A DNA stretch of 41,708 nucleotides from an uncultured Roseiarcus sp. Lineage in GTDB: Bacteria > Pseudomonadota > Alphaproteobacteria > Rhizobiales > Beijerinckiaceae. Shown here piece by piece: positions 29,155 through 37,000 of the stretch. The stretch spans positions 1-41,708 of the forward strand of contig CAMFKX010000011.1 in NCBI GenBank assembly GCA_945957375.1. Reading direction: 5' to 3'. The translations under genes were made by a program, and so were the position numbers. Below the pieces are notes generated by a model, which was not told the origin of the DNA, searched no databases, and was given only the letters and a program-made list of their open reading frames with translations. Positions within the stretch are counted from its first letter, which is position 1. Each line of letters opens with the position of its first letter.

Positions 29155-29720
29155 TATGGAATTGGGTCGCAGGGGACGAACTCGGACTGCGCCTCAACGA
29201 CCTCGTCGGGATCGACAAGGTCAAGCGTTGCCCTCGCCAGCGCCTTCATGTCCGCCACGGCGCGTTCGGGCGAAGCGAGCCAGATTTCGCGGCGATCGTC
29301 CCAGTCCAGTTCGCTGACCTCCGGCAAAACGTTCCGGTGACAGATTTCGACCCGTCCGTAGGGCGTCGCGAACAGGTTGGACCGGCCGCTGGAGACAAGC
29401 GTGATCGTCGAGGAGACCTGCGAAATTGCGCCCAATTCGGAGAGGCGGGATTCAAGACTGAGGTAGAAACGATCGAGGGGACGCAAGAACCGTACGAACG
29501 AAGCCCAGGCGCAAGGCAGTTCGAGGCCGGCTCTGAGGCTGGCGTAGACGTTGCGCGCCGGGTGGACGATCTGGCCCGCATCCACATGCCGCCTGAGGGC
29601 GCGTTCGAGCGCGATCGGATCGTCGCCTGGAAACGCCCGCTGCAGCGTGTCCTTCGTATAGAAGAAGACGCCCATCGCCTCGGCGCGCCTCAGGAATGAA
29701 TTGAGGTCAGCCAGCTTCAT
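29154..29720 (-). CDS. AbiEi-like antitoxin
   Basis: The 188-residue protein has an N-terminal winged helix (MKLADLNSFLRRAEAMGVFF, about 1-60) and a larger C-terminal domain, the layout of AbiEi antitoxins, which bind inverted repeats in their own promoter. The middle segment HPARNVYASLRAG is typical. The ATG at 29720 sits exactly where transcription from the upstream promoter should begin, and no ribosome-binding site is visible, so the mRNA is probably leaderless. It is first in a two-gene operon with the AbiEii toxin. Confidence 0.85.
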   Translation of the reverse strand: MKLADLNSFLRRAEAMGVFFYTKDTLQRAFPGDDPIALERALRRHVDAGQIVHPARNVYASLRAGLELPCAWASFVRFLRPLDRFYLSLESRLSELGAISQVSSTITLVSSGRSNLFATPYGRVEICHRNVLPEVSELDWDDRREIWLASPERAVADMKALARATLDLVDPDEVVEAQSEFVPCDPIP

Positions 29721-29726
29721 GGGAAA

Positions 29727-29755
29727 AATATAGGCGAAGCGGCTGCCTCAATCAA
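29727..29755 (-). promoter_or_regulatory. Promoter of the AbiE operon, predicted leaderless
   Basis: On the minus strand, TTGATT (29755-29750) and TATATT (29732-29727) are 17 bases apart. Only six bases (TTTCCC) separate the -10 box from the ATG of the antitoxin, so the start of transcription should be at or next to the A of the ATG. Confidence 0.65.
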
Positions 29756-29757
29756 CA

Positions 29758-29783
29758 GAAACCACACATTTTTGTCCGGTTTC
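29758..29783. promoter_or_regulatory. Inverted repeat upstream of the AbiE promoter
   Basis: GAAACC (29758-29763) and GGTTTC (29778-29783) form six-base arms over 26 bases, directly upstream of the -35 box. AbiEi antitoxins bind inverted repeats near their promoter, so this could be the autoregulatory operator; this is inference. Confidence 0.35.
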
Positions 29784-29871
29784 CATAGGCGAATTCTCCT
29801 GCCGGGGCTGGCGACTTCTGGTCGGCGAAGGGCCTCCTTTGCCTTCCAAAAACGGTCCCGAGTTCCCGATT

Positions 29872-31272
29872 TCAGATCGGCCGCGTCCGGCGCCCCGGCG
29901 CCGGGCGCGCGGCATCGAGCATCGCGGAGCCTTGTCGCCACGCCAGCGCCGCCAGGCCGAGGGCGAACAGGAGGGCGGCGCCGGGCTCGGGGACGACGCG
30001 CGCGCCGTCGATGACCAACGCTGGCATCAGCGCCGGGAACGACAGATCGACGCCGATGAGCTCGGCGATCGGAACGTCCCGGCCGTCGGCGGTGAACGCG
30101 AGGACCGTCGCGCCGCCGCCGAACTCGACCCCGAGCCACTGGTCGAGCGTCGCCGGGTCGCCGGTCCATCCCGTCCCCGACATGACGAAGCCGATGTCGA
30201 GCCGGTCGCCGCCGGCGATCGAGAAGCCGGAGATGACGTCGTCGCCGAGCGCCGGGAGGACGATCGTGTCGTCGCCCGAACCGGCGTCGAGGACGATCAC
30301 GTTGGTTCCGGGCCCGAGCGCGACGACCGAATCGGTGAGCCCGACGCCGTGGACCGCACTCGCGCCGGCGCCGGTCACGACCGTGTCCAACGCGCCGCCG
30401 ACCGTGATCACGTTCACGCCGTCGCCGGCGACCACCGTGCTCGCGCCGGCCCGCGCCTCGACGGTGTTCCATCCGTTTCCGACCACCACGGTGTCGAACC
30501 CGCCGGTGATCGTGCGCCAGACGCCGGTCGAGGGCGTCTCGGTCGGGCCGATCCCGTTGCCGTTCCGGTTGCCGTTGGCGACGCCGGCGTTGGCGTCGCC
30601 ATTGCCGTTGCCGGACGCCGGGTCCACGACCAGATTGCCGTTGGCGTCGCCGTTCAGCAGTCCGACGTTGCGGTTGCCGTTGTTTTCGCCGCTGCCGGGG
30701 ATCGAACCGGCGCCGTTGAAGTCGCCGTTGAAGGCGCCGATGTTGCCGTTTCCGTTGCCGGCGCCGCCGTTGCCGTCGCCGCTGAAGGCGCCGATGTCGC
30801 CGGTCCCGCTGGTCGCGGAGGCGCCGACGCCGTTGAACACGCCGATGTCTCCGGCGCCCTGATTGTAGGATCCGATGCTCCAGCCGCCCGGGTGGCGGAT
30901 CGCGCCGGGAAGCCCCGACTGGGCGAATCCTGTCCACTGGTCCGAGGCGAGCGTGGCGACGAGCGCCCCGCCGAACGACGCCTGCAGCGTGTGCGGCGCG
31001 AAGGCGACCGCGCCGGTCGCGGCGCCGACGTCGACGACGTTGGTCCCGTCGCCGAGCACGACGGTGTTGAACGCGCCGCCGAGGCTGATCGTGTTGAAGC
31101 CGCCGCCGAGCAGGATCGTGGTCAGCCCGTCGCCGCCGGACACCGGCGCGGCGGCGCCGACGACGACATTGGCCAGGCCCGAGAGATGGATCGGAGCGCC
31201 GCCCGCGCTGGTGACGGTTCCGCCCAGCGGGCCGCTCAAGGCATAGGAGAAATAGGGAAGGGTCTCAGCCAT
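29872..31272 (-). CDS. Gly/Asn-rich repeat protein with PEP-CTERM-like tail
   Basis: The 466-residue protein has three parts. An N-terminal block has beta-helix repeats ([19 protein letters not shown]). The centre is low-complexity Gly/Asn sequence ([18 protein letters not shown] and similar units). A second beta-helix block follows ([20 protein letters not shown]), RTX-like but without a clean calcium nonapeptide. The end has [21 protein letters not shown], a PEP-CTERM-like sorting signal, followed by 17 more residues. No signal peptide is seen at ATG 31272 or at the upstream TTG 31314, which does not fit exosortase processing. It may be a surface or secreted protein. Function unknown. Confidence 0.8.
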   Translation of the reverse strand: MAETLPYFSYALSGPLGGTVTSAGGAPIHLSGLANVVVGAAAPVSGGDGLTTILLGGGFNTISLGGAFNTVVLGDGTNVVDVGAATGAVAFAPHTLQASFGGALVATLASDQWTGFAQSGLPGAIRHPGGWSIGSYNQGAGDIGVFNGVGASATSGTGDIGAFSGDGNGGAGNGNGNIGAFNGDFNGAGSIPGSGENNGNRNVGLLNGDANGNLVVDPASGNGNGDANAGVANGNRNGNGIGPTETPSTGVWRTITGGFDTVVVGNGWNTVEARAGASTVVAGDGVNVITVGGALDTVVTGAGASAVHGVGLTDSVVALGPGTNVIVLDAGSGDDTIVLPALGDDVISGFSIAGGDRLDIGFVMSGTGWTGDPATLDQWLGVEFGGGATVLAFTADGRDVPIAELIGVDLSFPALMPALVIDGARVVPEPGAALLFALGLAALAWRQGSAMLDAARPAPGRRTRPI

Positions 31273-31362
31273 CGTCTTCGCTCGCGCGAGTTCAGACGCG
31301 CGGCGAAGTCGCAAGCCGGACCGAAGGCGTCGCGCGAGCGGTCCGTGCGGATTCGAATGCGG

Positions 31363-31385
31363 TCAGTGATGTCTTATATCACTGA
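31363..31385. promoter_or_regulatory. Palindrome TCAGTGAT-N7-ATCACTGA
   Basis: Perfect eight-base arms (31363-31370 and 31378-31385) in an AT-rich island. It is about 100 bases upstream of the repeat-protein gene and just past the end of the metallophosphoesterase gene, both on the minus strand. No T-run follows the stem on that strand, so an operator or promoter element is more likely than a terminator. Confidence 0.4.
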
Positions 31386-31410
31386 TGAAATATGTTTTAA
31401 AGAGGCCGGG

Positions 31411-31944
31411 TCAGGCTGCGATCACGCCCGGCCGGCGCAGGCCGATTTCGGTGGCGACGACATCCATGCCGATCGGCCCGAAGTCGTGGCTGTCGACCCC
31501 GACGTCGAGGCTGAGGCCGAGCGGCTGCGCGTCGAACTTGCCGTGGACGTGGCCGTAGAGGTGCCAGGCGCCGCGCCAGGCGTTGGGCCACTCACGCAGC
31601 GGATAATGGCAAAGGAAGATGCGCTGTCCGCCGACCGCGATCTCGCGCATCTCGGCGATCGAGGCGAATCGCCCGGTCGCCTCCATCAGTTCGCGCGGAT
31701 CGTTGTTGCCCATGATCAGGTGGATCCGCCCGTTCAGCCGGCACAGGATTTCGCCGAGGCGTTCGTGATGGTCATGGCCGACATCGCCGAGGTGATAGAC
31801 TTCGTCTTCCGGCTTCACCCGCTCGTTCCAGCGCTGGACGAGCAGTTCGTCCATCGCGGCGAGCGATTTGAACGGTCGCAGGCGAGCGGTCAGCGCGAGG
31901 ATGTGGCCGAAATGGGTGTCCGCCGTGAAGTGAATTTTCTGCAT
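31411..31944 (-). CDS. Calcineurin-like metallophosphoesterase
   Basis: The 177-residue protein shows all metal-binding motifs of the calcineurin-like family in order: [29 protein letters not shown] and YGHVHGKF. It should hydrolyse phosphoester bonds with two metal ions; relatives are often called phage-type or YfcE-like phosphatases and their substrates are mostly unknown. The start is ATG at 31944, with GAGG nine bases upstream; the frame can open one codon earlier at TTG. It is monocistronic. Confidence 0.92.
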   Translation of the reverse strand: MQKIHFTADTHFGHILALTARLRPFKSLAAMDELLVQRWNERVKPEDEVYHLGDVGHDHHERLGEILCRLNGRIHLIMGNNDPRELMEATGRFASIAEMREIAVGGQRIFLCHYPLREWPNAWRGAWHLYGHVHGKFDAQPLGLSLDVGVDSHDFGPIGMDVVATEIGLRRPGVIAA

Positions 31945-32006
31945 CAAATTTGCCTCGATCGGGGCCGAGCCCTACGCTTCCCCGAACCGCGCCGCGCCTT
32001 GTTTTT

Positions 32007-32046
32007 GCGGCGGACGGGCTTTCTGCACCGCAAAGCCCTCCGCCGC
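32007..32046. repeat. Long imperfect hairpin in a 405-base gap
   Basis: GCGGCGGACGGGCTTT (32007-32022) pairs with AAAGCCCTCCGCCGC (32032-32046), with one bulged base and a nine-base loop. It lies 60-100 bases upstream of the metallophosphoesterase start and has no T-run on either side in terminator position. The rest of 31945-32349 has a small palindrome (ATTGTCCACAAT, 32268-32279) and the EcfG promoter, and no gene that I can support. Confidence 0.5.
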
Positions 32047-32292
32047 AGCGCAATATTAGCAAGGCGCGCGCGTGAGCGCCATCGGCGAAAAGGCGGGTGG
32101 GCGGCGGCTCAGCGCAGGCGATCCATCGAAGCCGTTTCGCGCCCCGGAGCGGCGACCGCTACGATAACGACAAGATCAGTCGCCACGATCGCGTGTCTTG
32201 ACGAACGGGCCGCCCGCGGGAGCCGCTTGCGCCGACCCGCGCTCGCAAAAAGCCCGGCGCGGTCGATATTGTCCACAATGCGCAGCAGATCG

Positions 32293-32317
32293 GGAACCTA
32301 TCGGACCCTCACGCGTT
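32293..32317 (+). promoter_or_regulatory. Sigma-EcfG promoter
   Basis: GGAAC (32293-32297) and CGTT (32314-32317) are 16 bases apart, an exact match to the alphaproteobacterial general-stress consensus GGAAC-N16/17-CGTT. Transcription should start near 32325, leaving a short leader with a good ribosome-binding site before the DUF1328 gene. It is also the nearest promoter to nepR-ecfG. Confidence 0.85.
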
Positions 32318-32349
32318 CCAATCGAGGATCAGAAAGCCAGGAGGGCGAT

Positions 32350-32520
32350 ATGTTCGGTTGGGCGATCGTTTTTCTCATTATCGCGCTGATCGCGGGAGCG
32401 CTCGGTTTCGGCGTCGTCGCCGGAACGGCCTACGCGGCGGCCAAGATCGTGTTCGTCGTCGCGTTGATCGCGTTCCTGATCTCCGCGGTGCTCGGATACC
32501 AGCGGCGCGGCGTCCTCTGA
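32350..32520 (+). CDS. DUF1328 small membrane protein
   Basis: A 56-residue protein with two membrane helices ([19 protein letters not shown] and [20 protein letters not shown]), the DUF1328/YtjA pattern. These proteins sit in the inner membrane, and in many alphaproteobacteria they belong to the general stress regulon; their function is unknown. ATG at 32350 has AGGAGGGCGAT directly upstream. It is placed between an EcfG-type promoter and nepR-ecfG, consistent with that regulon. Confidence 0.92.
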   Translation: MFGWAIVFLIIALIAGALGFGVVAGTAYAAAKIVFVVALIAFLISAVLGYQRRGVL

Positions 32521-32594
32521 CCCGGACGCCGACGACGCCTCATCCGATTCGCAGACCATGAAGGACGGTGCAACAGACATCCTGGGGGGCCGAG

Positions 32595-32807
32595 GTGAGC
32601 CAATCCAATTTGAACATCAATCAGCATCAGGATGAGGCGCAATTGGATGACCGGGTGGTCGAAACGATCGGGAGGGCGTTGAGAGCGCATTACGACGATC
32701 TCGTCGACGCCCCCCTGCCGGACCGGTTCTTCGAACTCCTCGCTGAGCTCGAGCGAAGGGAACGCGACACGGCCGGCAGGCCGGGAGGGTCCGATGCCGC
32801 CAAATGA
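32595..32807 (+). CDS. nepR: Anti-sigma factor NepR
   Basis: NepR binds and silences EcfG until phosphorylated PhyR takes it away. The 70-residue protein has the core two-helix region LDDRVVETIGRALRAHYDDL and the following APLPDRFFELLAELERRE. I chose GTG at 32595 (VSQSNLNINQ), with GGGGGG upstream; a GTG at 32568 would add nine residues but its AAGGA is too close. The 3' end overlaps ecfG by 14 bases, so the two are translationally coupled. Confidence 0.92.
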   Translation: MSQSNLNINQHQDEAQLDDRVVETIGRALRAHYDDLVDAPLPDRFFELLAELERRERDTAGRPGGSDAAK

Positions 32808-33327
32808 TTTCAAGACTGACCTGATCGCGGAAATGCCGAATTTGCGCGCCTTCGGCGTGTCGCTGTGCGGCTCCGCCTCGATGGCCGACGATCTGGTGCA
32901 GGAGACGCTTCTGCGCGCGTGGAGCAAGTGGGACAAGTTCCAGCCCGGCACCAGCTTGCGCGCCTGGCTCTTCACCATCCTGCGCAACATCTACTATTCG
33001 AATTGCCGCAAGAGCGTCCGCGAGGTGCAGGACAGCGACGGCGCCTACGCGCAGCGCCTGGTCGTTCCCGGGGACCAGGAGAGCCACGTGGACCTCGAAG
33101 ACTTCCGCAAGGCCCTGACGAAACTGCCGGTCGAGCAGCGCGAGGTGCTGATTCTGGTCGGGGCTTCGGGCGTCTCGTACGAGGAGGCGGCGGCGATTTG
33201 CGGCGTCGAGGTCGGCACGATCAAGAGCCGCCTCAGTCGCGCGCGCTCGCAATTGGTGGCGATTCTGGGTTGGGGCGCTCGCACGGAAGCGCGCGGCGAG
33301 CGCAGCAAGCTGCGCCGCGCCGGCTGA
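32794..33327 (+). CDS. ecfG: General-stress ECF sigma factor EcfG
   Basis: The 177-residue protein is an ECF15 (EcfG) sigma factor. Region 2 is MADDLVQETLLRAWSKWDKF, with FTILRNIYYSNCRK following, and region 4 is LTKLPVEQREVLILVGASG with the recognition helix EVGTIKSRLSRAR. It directs polymerase to GGAAC/CGTT promoters, one of which lies 500 bases upstream, so the module should reinforce itself. ATG at 32794 lies inside nepR with GGGAGGG upstream. The phyR gene, usually adjacent, is not in this window. Confidence 0.95.
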   Translation: MPPNDFKTDLIAEMPNLRAFGVSLCGSASMADDLVQETLLRAWSKWDKFQPGTSLRAWLFTILRNIYYSNCRKSVREVQDSDGAYAQRLVVPGDQESHVDLEDFRKALTKLPVEQREVLILVGASGVSYEEAAAICGVEVGTIKSRLSRARSQLVAILGWGARTEARGERSKLRRAG

Positions 33328-33451
33328 CTCCAAGGGATTAGACATAAGAACGGCGCGTCCGCGTTGTGCGGGGTTTGACGCCGCGTCTGCCTTTGTCGCA
33401 GACTGTGTCGCATAATCGGCGCGAACGGCGCTTGAATTCCGAGGAGTGCGG

Positions 33452-33865
33452 ATGTCTGAGCGAGAACGGCGAATTCGGGAAATTGCCTATCTACTTTGGG
33501 AGCAGGAGGGGCGTCCCGACGGTCAATCGGAGCGGTTCTGGCACACAGCGGAGACGCAGTACGAAGCCGAGAGCGCGATGACCGGGGACGAGGAGCGTTC
33601 GGGGAGCGAGGCCTCGGTTTCGGATCCTCTCCCGGAAGCGGAATCGGTTCTGGCCGACGTGGCGGAGATCGGCGCCGCGGACGCGGCGCCGGGCGCGCCG
33701 ATGTTCGCTCCCGCCGTCGAAACCGACGCGCCGCCGGCCAAGGCCGCGGAAAAGCCGGCGGCCAAGGCCAAGGCGGCTCCCAAGAGCGCGAAAGCCAAAC
33801 CGGCGGAGACCGCCGCGCCGGCTGAGCCGGCGAAACCGCGCGCGAAGCGCAAGCCGGTCGCCTGA
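33452..33865 (+). CDS. DUF2934 protein with histone-H1-like tail
   Basis: The 137-residue protein starts with a DUF2934 domain (REIAYLLWEQEGRPDGQSER, about 10-40). The middle is acidic (about 45-95) and the end is a Lys/Ala/Pro-rich tail (AKAAEKPAAKAKAAPKSAKA and on to the C-terminus) like bacterial histone-H1-like proteins, so it may bind DNA or other polyanions. ATG at 33452 is preceded by GAGGAG. DUF2934 genes are often in stress regulons. I found no EcfG box directly in front of it; read-through from ecfG (124-base gap) is possible. Confidence 0.85.
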   Translation: MSERERRIREIAYLLWEQEGRPDGQSERFWHTAETQYEAESAMTGDEERSGSEASVSDPLPEAESVLADVAEIGAADAAPGAPMFAPAVETDAPPAKAAEKPAAKAKAAPKSAKAKPAETAAPAEPAKPRAKRKPVA

Positions 33866-33933
33866 CGCAGGAACCTGCCGCGGGCGGTCGTCAGTCCGCC
33901 TGCGGCTCCTCAACGACGAGCGGAGCATCGAGG

Positions 33934-34548
33934 ATGAAGCTTTTCTATGCTCCGGGCAGTTGCGCGCTCGGCATCCATGTCGTGCTCGAGGAGACAGGCG
34001 CGCCCTACGAGACTCAGCGAATCAATTTCGCCGAGCGCGAACAACATTCCGCCGCGTACCGCGCAGTCAATCCGAAGGGAAAGGTGCCGGCGCTGCAGCG
34101 CGACGACGGCTCGATCCTCACCGAATTCCAGGCGATCGCGCTTTATCTTGGGCTCACGCATCCGGAGAAGCGGCTCGTCCCGTCGGACATCGACAGGCAG
34201 GCGCGGATGATGGAGGCGATGGACTTCGTGGTCGGGACGATCCACGCCGCCGGCTTCCGCCGTCTGTTCCGCCCCGCCGAATTCGCGCCCAACGAATCGG
34301 ATCACGATGCGGTCAAGGCGCGAGGCCTCGAGGTCATCACGCAAGGCTTCGCGCTGGTCGAGAAGGACCTTGAGGGCAAAGACTGGATCGTCGGCGACTT
34401 CTCGCTCGCCGACGCCGCGCTGTTCTACCCGAGCTTCTGGGCCGCGGCGCGGCTCAAGCTGCCCCTGTCCGCCAACCTGCAGGGGCATTACCAGCGCATG
34501 ATGTCGCGCCCCTCGGTCCGCAAGGCGCTCGCCGACCAGGGCCTGTGA
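33934..34548 (+). CDS. Beta-class glutathione S-transferase
   Basis: The 204-residue protein has the thioredoxin-like N-terminal domain with Cys10 in YAPGSCALGIHVVLEE, the mark of beta-class bacterial GSTs. The cis-Pro region NPKGKVPALQRDDG and the glutathione-contacting LTEFQAIALYLG follow. The helical C-terminal domain carries DWIVGDFSLADAALF. It conjugates glutathione to electrophiles or reduces peroxides; the substrate is unknown. ATG at 33934 has GAGG upstream. Its end abuts the small secreted protein gene. Confidence 0.93.
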   Translation: MKLFYAPGSCALGIHVVLEETGAPYETQRINFAEREQHSAAYRAVNPKGKVPALQRDDGSILTEFQAIALYLGLTHPEKRLVPSDIDRQARMMEAMDFVVGTIHAAGFRRLFRPAEFAPNESDHDAVKARGLEVITQGFALVEKDLEGKDWIVGDFSLADAALFYPSFWAAARLKLPLSANLQGHYQRMMSRPSVRKALADQGL

Positions 34549-34580
34549 GCGCCGCCCGCCTCCGGAAAGGATCTTCGCCC

Positions 34581-34835
34581 TTGCGCATGCTCACGCTGGC
34601 CGCCGCTGCTTCTCTCGCGACCTCGTTTGCGGCGCTCGCCGCGGACACCTACAAGGTCGAACATTGGCCCGCCGACATCGACAGGATCCCGTGCCGGGCG
34701 TGGACCCACTCTCCCGACGGGTCGTGGGCGCTGGGCGGATATGTGCAGGTCGGGGCCTCGGTGCTCGAGAATGTCGGTTTCGGCAAGGGCGACGCCTCGG
34801 CGCGCCTTCTCGACCAGAAGTGCGGCAAGAAGTAG
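34581..34835 (+). CDS. Small secreted protein with two cysteines
   Basis: An 84-residue protein with a Sec signal peptide (LTLAAAASLATSFAALAA, cut before DTYK). The mature part has about 60 residues with one Cys near the start (RIPCRAW) and one near the end (DQKCGKK), a likely disulfide. I do not recognise the family. I chose TTG at 34581 because GGAAAGGAT lies eight bases before it; ATG at 34587 is an alternative, and GTG at 34545 (overlapping the GST stop) would put a long basic leader before the signal. Confidence 0.7.
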   Translation: MRMLTLAAAASLATSFAALAADTYKVEHWPADIDRIPCRAWTHSPDGSWALGGYVQVGASVLENVGFGKGDASARLLDQKCGKK

Positions 34836-34886
34836 CGGGGGCAGCCGGGCGAAACAGCGCCCTCGGCTCGTCGAGCGCAAGCGCGC

Positions 34887-35573
34887 CTAAAAATTCGTCA
34901 CCCCGCCGACGATCGTTTCGATCACTTGCCGCTTCGCCTGCTCGAAGGCGGCGTCGTCGAGCGGCCGGCCGCCGTTGAGCGTCGCCATCTCGTGGGCGGC
35001 GTTGGCGTATTGCTGGGTCGTCGCCCAGATCATGTAGAACAGCACCCGCGCGTCGATCGGCTTCAGCTTGCCGGCCGAGATCCAGCGCACGACCGCCTTT
35101 TCGCGCGCGGCGACCCAGTCGGTCAGCGTGGTGTCGAGAAAATCCTGGACGATCGGGGCGCCGCGCATGATCTCGGCCGACCAGATGCGCGAGGCGAGCG
35201 GCATGGCGCGGGCGAGGTCCATCTTGGCCCCGATATAGGCGGCAAGCGCTTCGCTGGGGTCGTCGCTGGCGTCGAACGGGGCGGCGGCGGCGAGCCAGGC
35301 CTTGAGCACGCGCTCGACCACGGCGCGGTAGAGCGCCTCCTTGGTGGCGAAGTAATAGTGCAGGTTCGCCTTGGGCACGCCCGCCTTGCGCGCGATCGCC
35401 GCCGTGGTCGCGCCGGCGAAGCCCAGCTCGGCGAAAATCTGCTCGGCCGCCTCCAGCAGGGCGCGCTCGTTTTCGGCGCGCGCAGTCGGCCTCGCCCGCC
35501 GGACGGCGGGTGTTGCGTCGGGGGGCAAGTCGGTTGCTTTCGCCTCGGAACGGCTGCGATAAAGTTGGTCCAT
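34887..35573 (-). CDS. rutR: RutR-like TetR-family repressor
   Basis: The 228-residue protein has a TetR-type helix-turn-helix (TTAAIARKAGVPKANLHYYF, about 58-77) and a C-terminal ligand domain similar to RutR, the uracil-responsive repressor. Recognition rests on three points: the TetR_C RutR-like end (QQYANAAHEMATLNGG), the adjacent pyrimidine-degradation genes, and a perfect RutR operator between it and them. Uracil or thymine should release it. ATG at 35573; the first 30 residues are an unstructured leader. It probably represses itself too. Confidence 0.88.
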   Translation of the reverse strand: MDQLYRSRSEAKATDLPPDATPAVRRARPTARAENERALLEAAEQIFAELGFAGATTAAIARKAGVPKANLHYYFATKEALYRAVVERVLKAWLAAAAPFDASDDPSEALAAYIGAKMDLARAMPLASRIWSAEIMRGAPIVQDFLDTTLTDWVAAREKAVVRWISAGKLKPIDARVLFYMIWATTQQYANAAHEMATLNGGRPLDDAAFEQAKRQVIETIVGGVTNF

Positions 35574-35613
35574 GACGCCGTTTTGCTGTGCGTTTCGCCT
35601 AAGGTTACGTCAT

Positions 35614-35638
35614 TTGACCATTTGGTCAAACTTATACT
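35614..35638. promoter_or_regulatory. RutR operator overlapping the amidohydrolase promoter
   Basis: TTGACCA (35614-35620), TT, TGGTCAA (35623-35629) is an exact match to the E. coli RutR consensus TTGACCA-N2-TGGTCAA, extended by one flanking T/A pair. A -10 box TATACT follows at 35633-35638, four bases behind the operator, so bound RutR would block polymerase. The divergent rutR start is 41 bases to the left. Confidence 0.88.
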
Positions 35639-35668
35639 AGCGTTCGCCGCGATCGACTGGAGCGCATG

Positions 35669-36916
35669 ATGACCGATCTGTCCAATGTCCGCGTCAACGG
35701 AGCCCGACTTTGGGATTCGCTCATGGAGATGGGCAAGATCGGAGGCACGCCCAAGGGCGGCTGCAAGCGCCTGACCCTCACCGACGTCGACAAGCAGGGG
35801 CGTGAACTGTTCGCCCGCTGGTGCGAGGCCGCCGGCTGCGAGGTCAAGGTCGACGAGATGGGCAACATGTTCGCCCGGCGCGCCGGCGCCGACGATTCGC
35901 TCCCGCCGGTGATCCTCGGCAGCCACCTCGACACCCAGCCGACCGGCGGCAAGTTCGACGGCGTGCTCGGCGTGCTCGGCGCGCTCGAAGTGGTGCGCTC
36001 GCTGAACGACCTCAACATCAAGACCCGCCATCCGATCGAAGTGGCCAACTGGACCAACGAGGAAGGCTCGCGCTACGCCCCGGCGATGGTGTCGTCGGGC
36101 GTGTTCGCCGGCGTCTACACCAAGGAATTCGCCTATTCGCGGGTCGACCAGGAAGGCAAGACGCTCGGCGACGAACTCGTGCGCATCGGCTTCAAGGGCG
36201 ACGAGCCGGTCGGCGGCCGCCCGGTCCACGCCTATTTCGAGCTGCACATCGAGCAGGGGCCGATCCTCGAAGACGAGGGCTACGACGTTGGAATCGTCAC
36301 CCACGGACAGGGCCAGCGCTGGTACGAAATTCGCTTGACCGGCTTCGAGAGCCACGCCGGCTCGACGCCCATGCCGCGCCGCAAGGACGCGCTGCTCGGC
36401 GCGGCGCGCATCGTGGAGCTCGTCAACCGAATCGGCCTGTCAAAGGCGCCGCTCGCGGTCTCGACCGTCGGCATGCTCAATCCCTATCCCAACTCACGCA
36501 ACGTGATCCCCGGCGAAGTGTTCATGACCGTCGACTTCCGCCATCCGATCGACGAGACGCTGAGCGAGATGGACGCCGCGCTGAAGGCCGGCGTCGAGGA
36601 GATCGCCAAGGCGATCGGCCTCGCCTACGAGATGAAGCAGGTCTTCTATTACGCGCCGGTGGCGTTCGAGACGAGTTGCGTCGAGGCGGTGCGGCGCGGG
36701 GCCGATCGGTTCGGCTACGGCCATCGCGACATCGTCTCGGGCGCCGGACACGACGCCTGCTACATGGCGCGGATCACCCCGACCGCGATGATTTTCACCC
36801 CCTGCGTCGACGGCGTCAGCCACAACGAGAGCGAGGATATCAAGCAGGAATGGTCGACCGCCGGCGCCAACGTGCTGATGCACGCCGCGTTGGAGAAGGC
36901 CGAGATCATCGCCTGA
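35669..36916 (+). CDS. M20 Zn-dependent amidohydrolase, beta-ureidopropionase type
   Basis: The 415-residue protein belongs to the M20 N-carbamoyl amino-acid / N-carbamoyl-beta-alanine amidohydrolases. Zinc ligands are seen in ILGSHLDTQPTGGKFDGVLG, WTNEEGSRYAPAM and FELHIEQGPILE; SGAGHDACYMAR is the usual second-domain His motif. In this operon it should take the third step of reductive pyrimidine breakdown (N-carbamoyl-beta-alanine to beta-alanine, CO2 and ammonia). ATG at 35669 is preferred over the one at 35666 because GGAG is then six bases away. Allantoate is an alternative substrate in the family. Confidence 0.92.
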   Translation: MTDLSNVRVNGARLWDSLMEMGKIGGTPKGGCKRLTLTDVDKQGRELFARWCEAAGCEVKVDEMGNMFARRAGADDSLPPVILGSHLDTQPTGGKFDGVLGVLGALEVVRSLNDLNIKTRHPIEVANWTNEEGSRYAPAMVSSGVFAGVYTKEFAYSRVDQEGKTLGDELVRIGFKGDEPVGGRPVHAYFELHIEQGPILEDEGYDVGIVTHGQGQRWYEIRLTGFESHAGSTPMPRRKDALLGAARIVELVNRIGLSKAPLAVSTVGMLNPYPNSRNVIPGEVFMTVDFRHPIDETLSEMDAALKAGVEEIAKAIGLAYEMKQVFYYAPVAFETSCVEAVRRGADRFGYGHRDIVSGAGHDACYMARITPTAMIFTPCVDGVSHNESEDIKQEWSTAGANVLMHAALEKAEIIA

Positions 36917-36918
36917 AC

Positions 36919-36981
36919 CCTTCGCGCCCTTCGTGACCTTTGTGGTGAATCTTGCCACCAAGGACGCGAAGAGCACGAAGG
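36919..36981. repeat. Short inverted repeat between amidohydrolase and hydA
   Basis: The left arm (36919-36948) reads CTTCGCGCCCTTCGTGACC then TTTGTGGTGA; the right arm (36954-36981) reads CCACCAAGGACGCGAAGAGC then ACGAAGG. They pair imperfectly. The unit resembles a palindrome common in many bacteria with the core CCTTTGTGGTGA / CCACCAAGGAC. It lies inside the operon and may form an mRNA hairpin. Confidence 0.6.
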
Positions 36982-37000
36982 ACGAAAGAGGAGCAAGAGC

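Noticed and set aside
33328-33451. Second EcfG promoter before the DUF2934 gene
   Set aside because: AGAAC and CGTT are present but only 10 bases apart, which does not fit the 16-17 base spacing.
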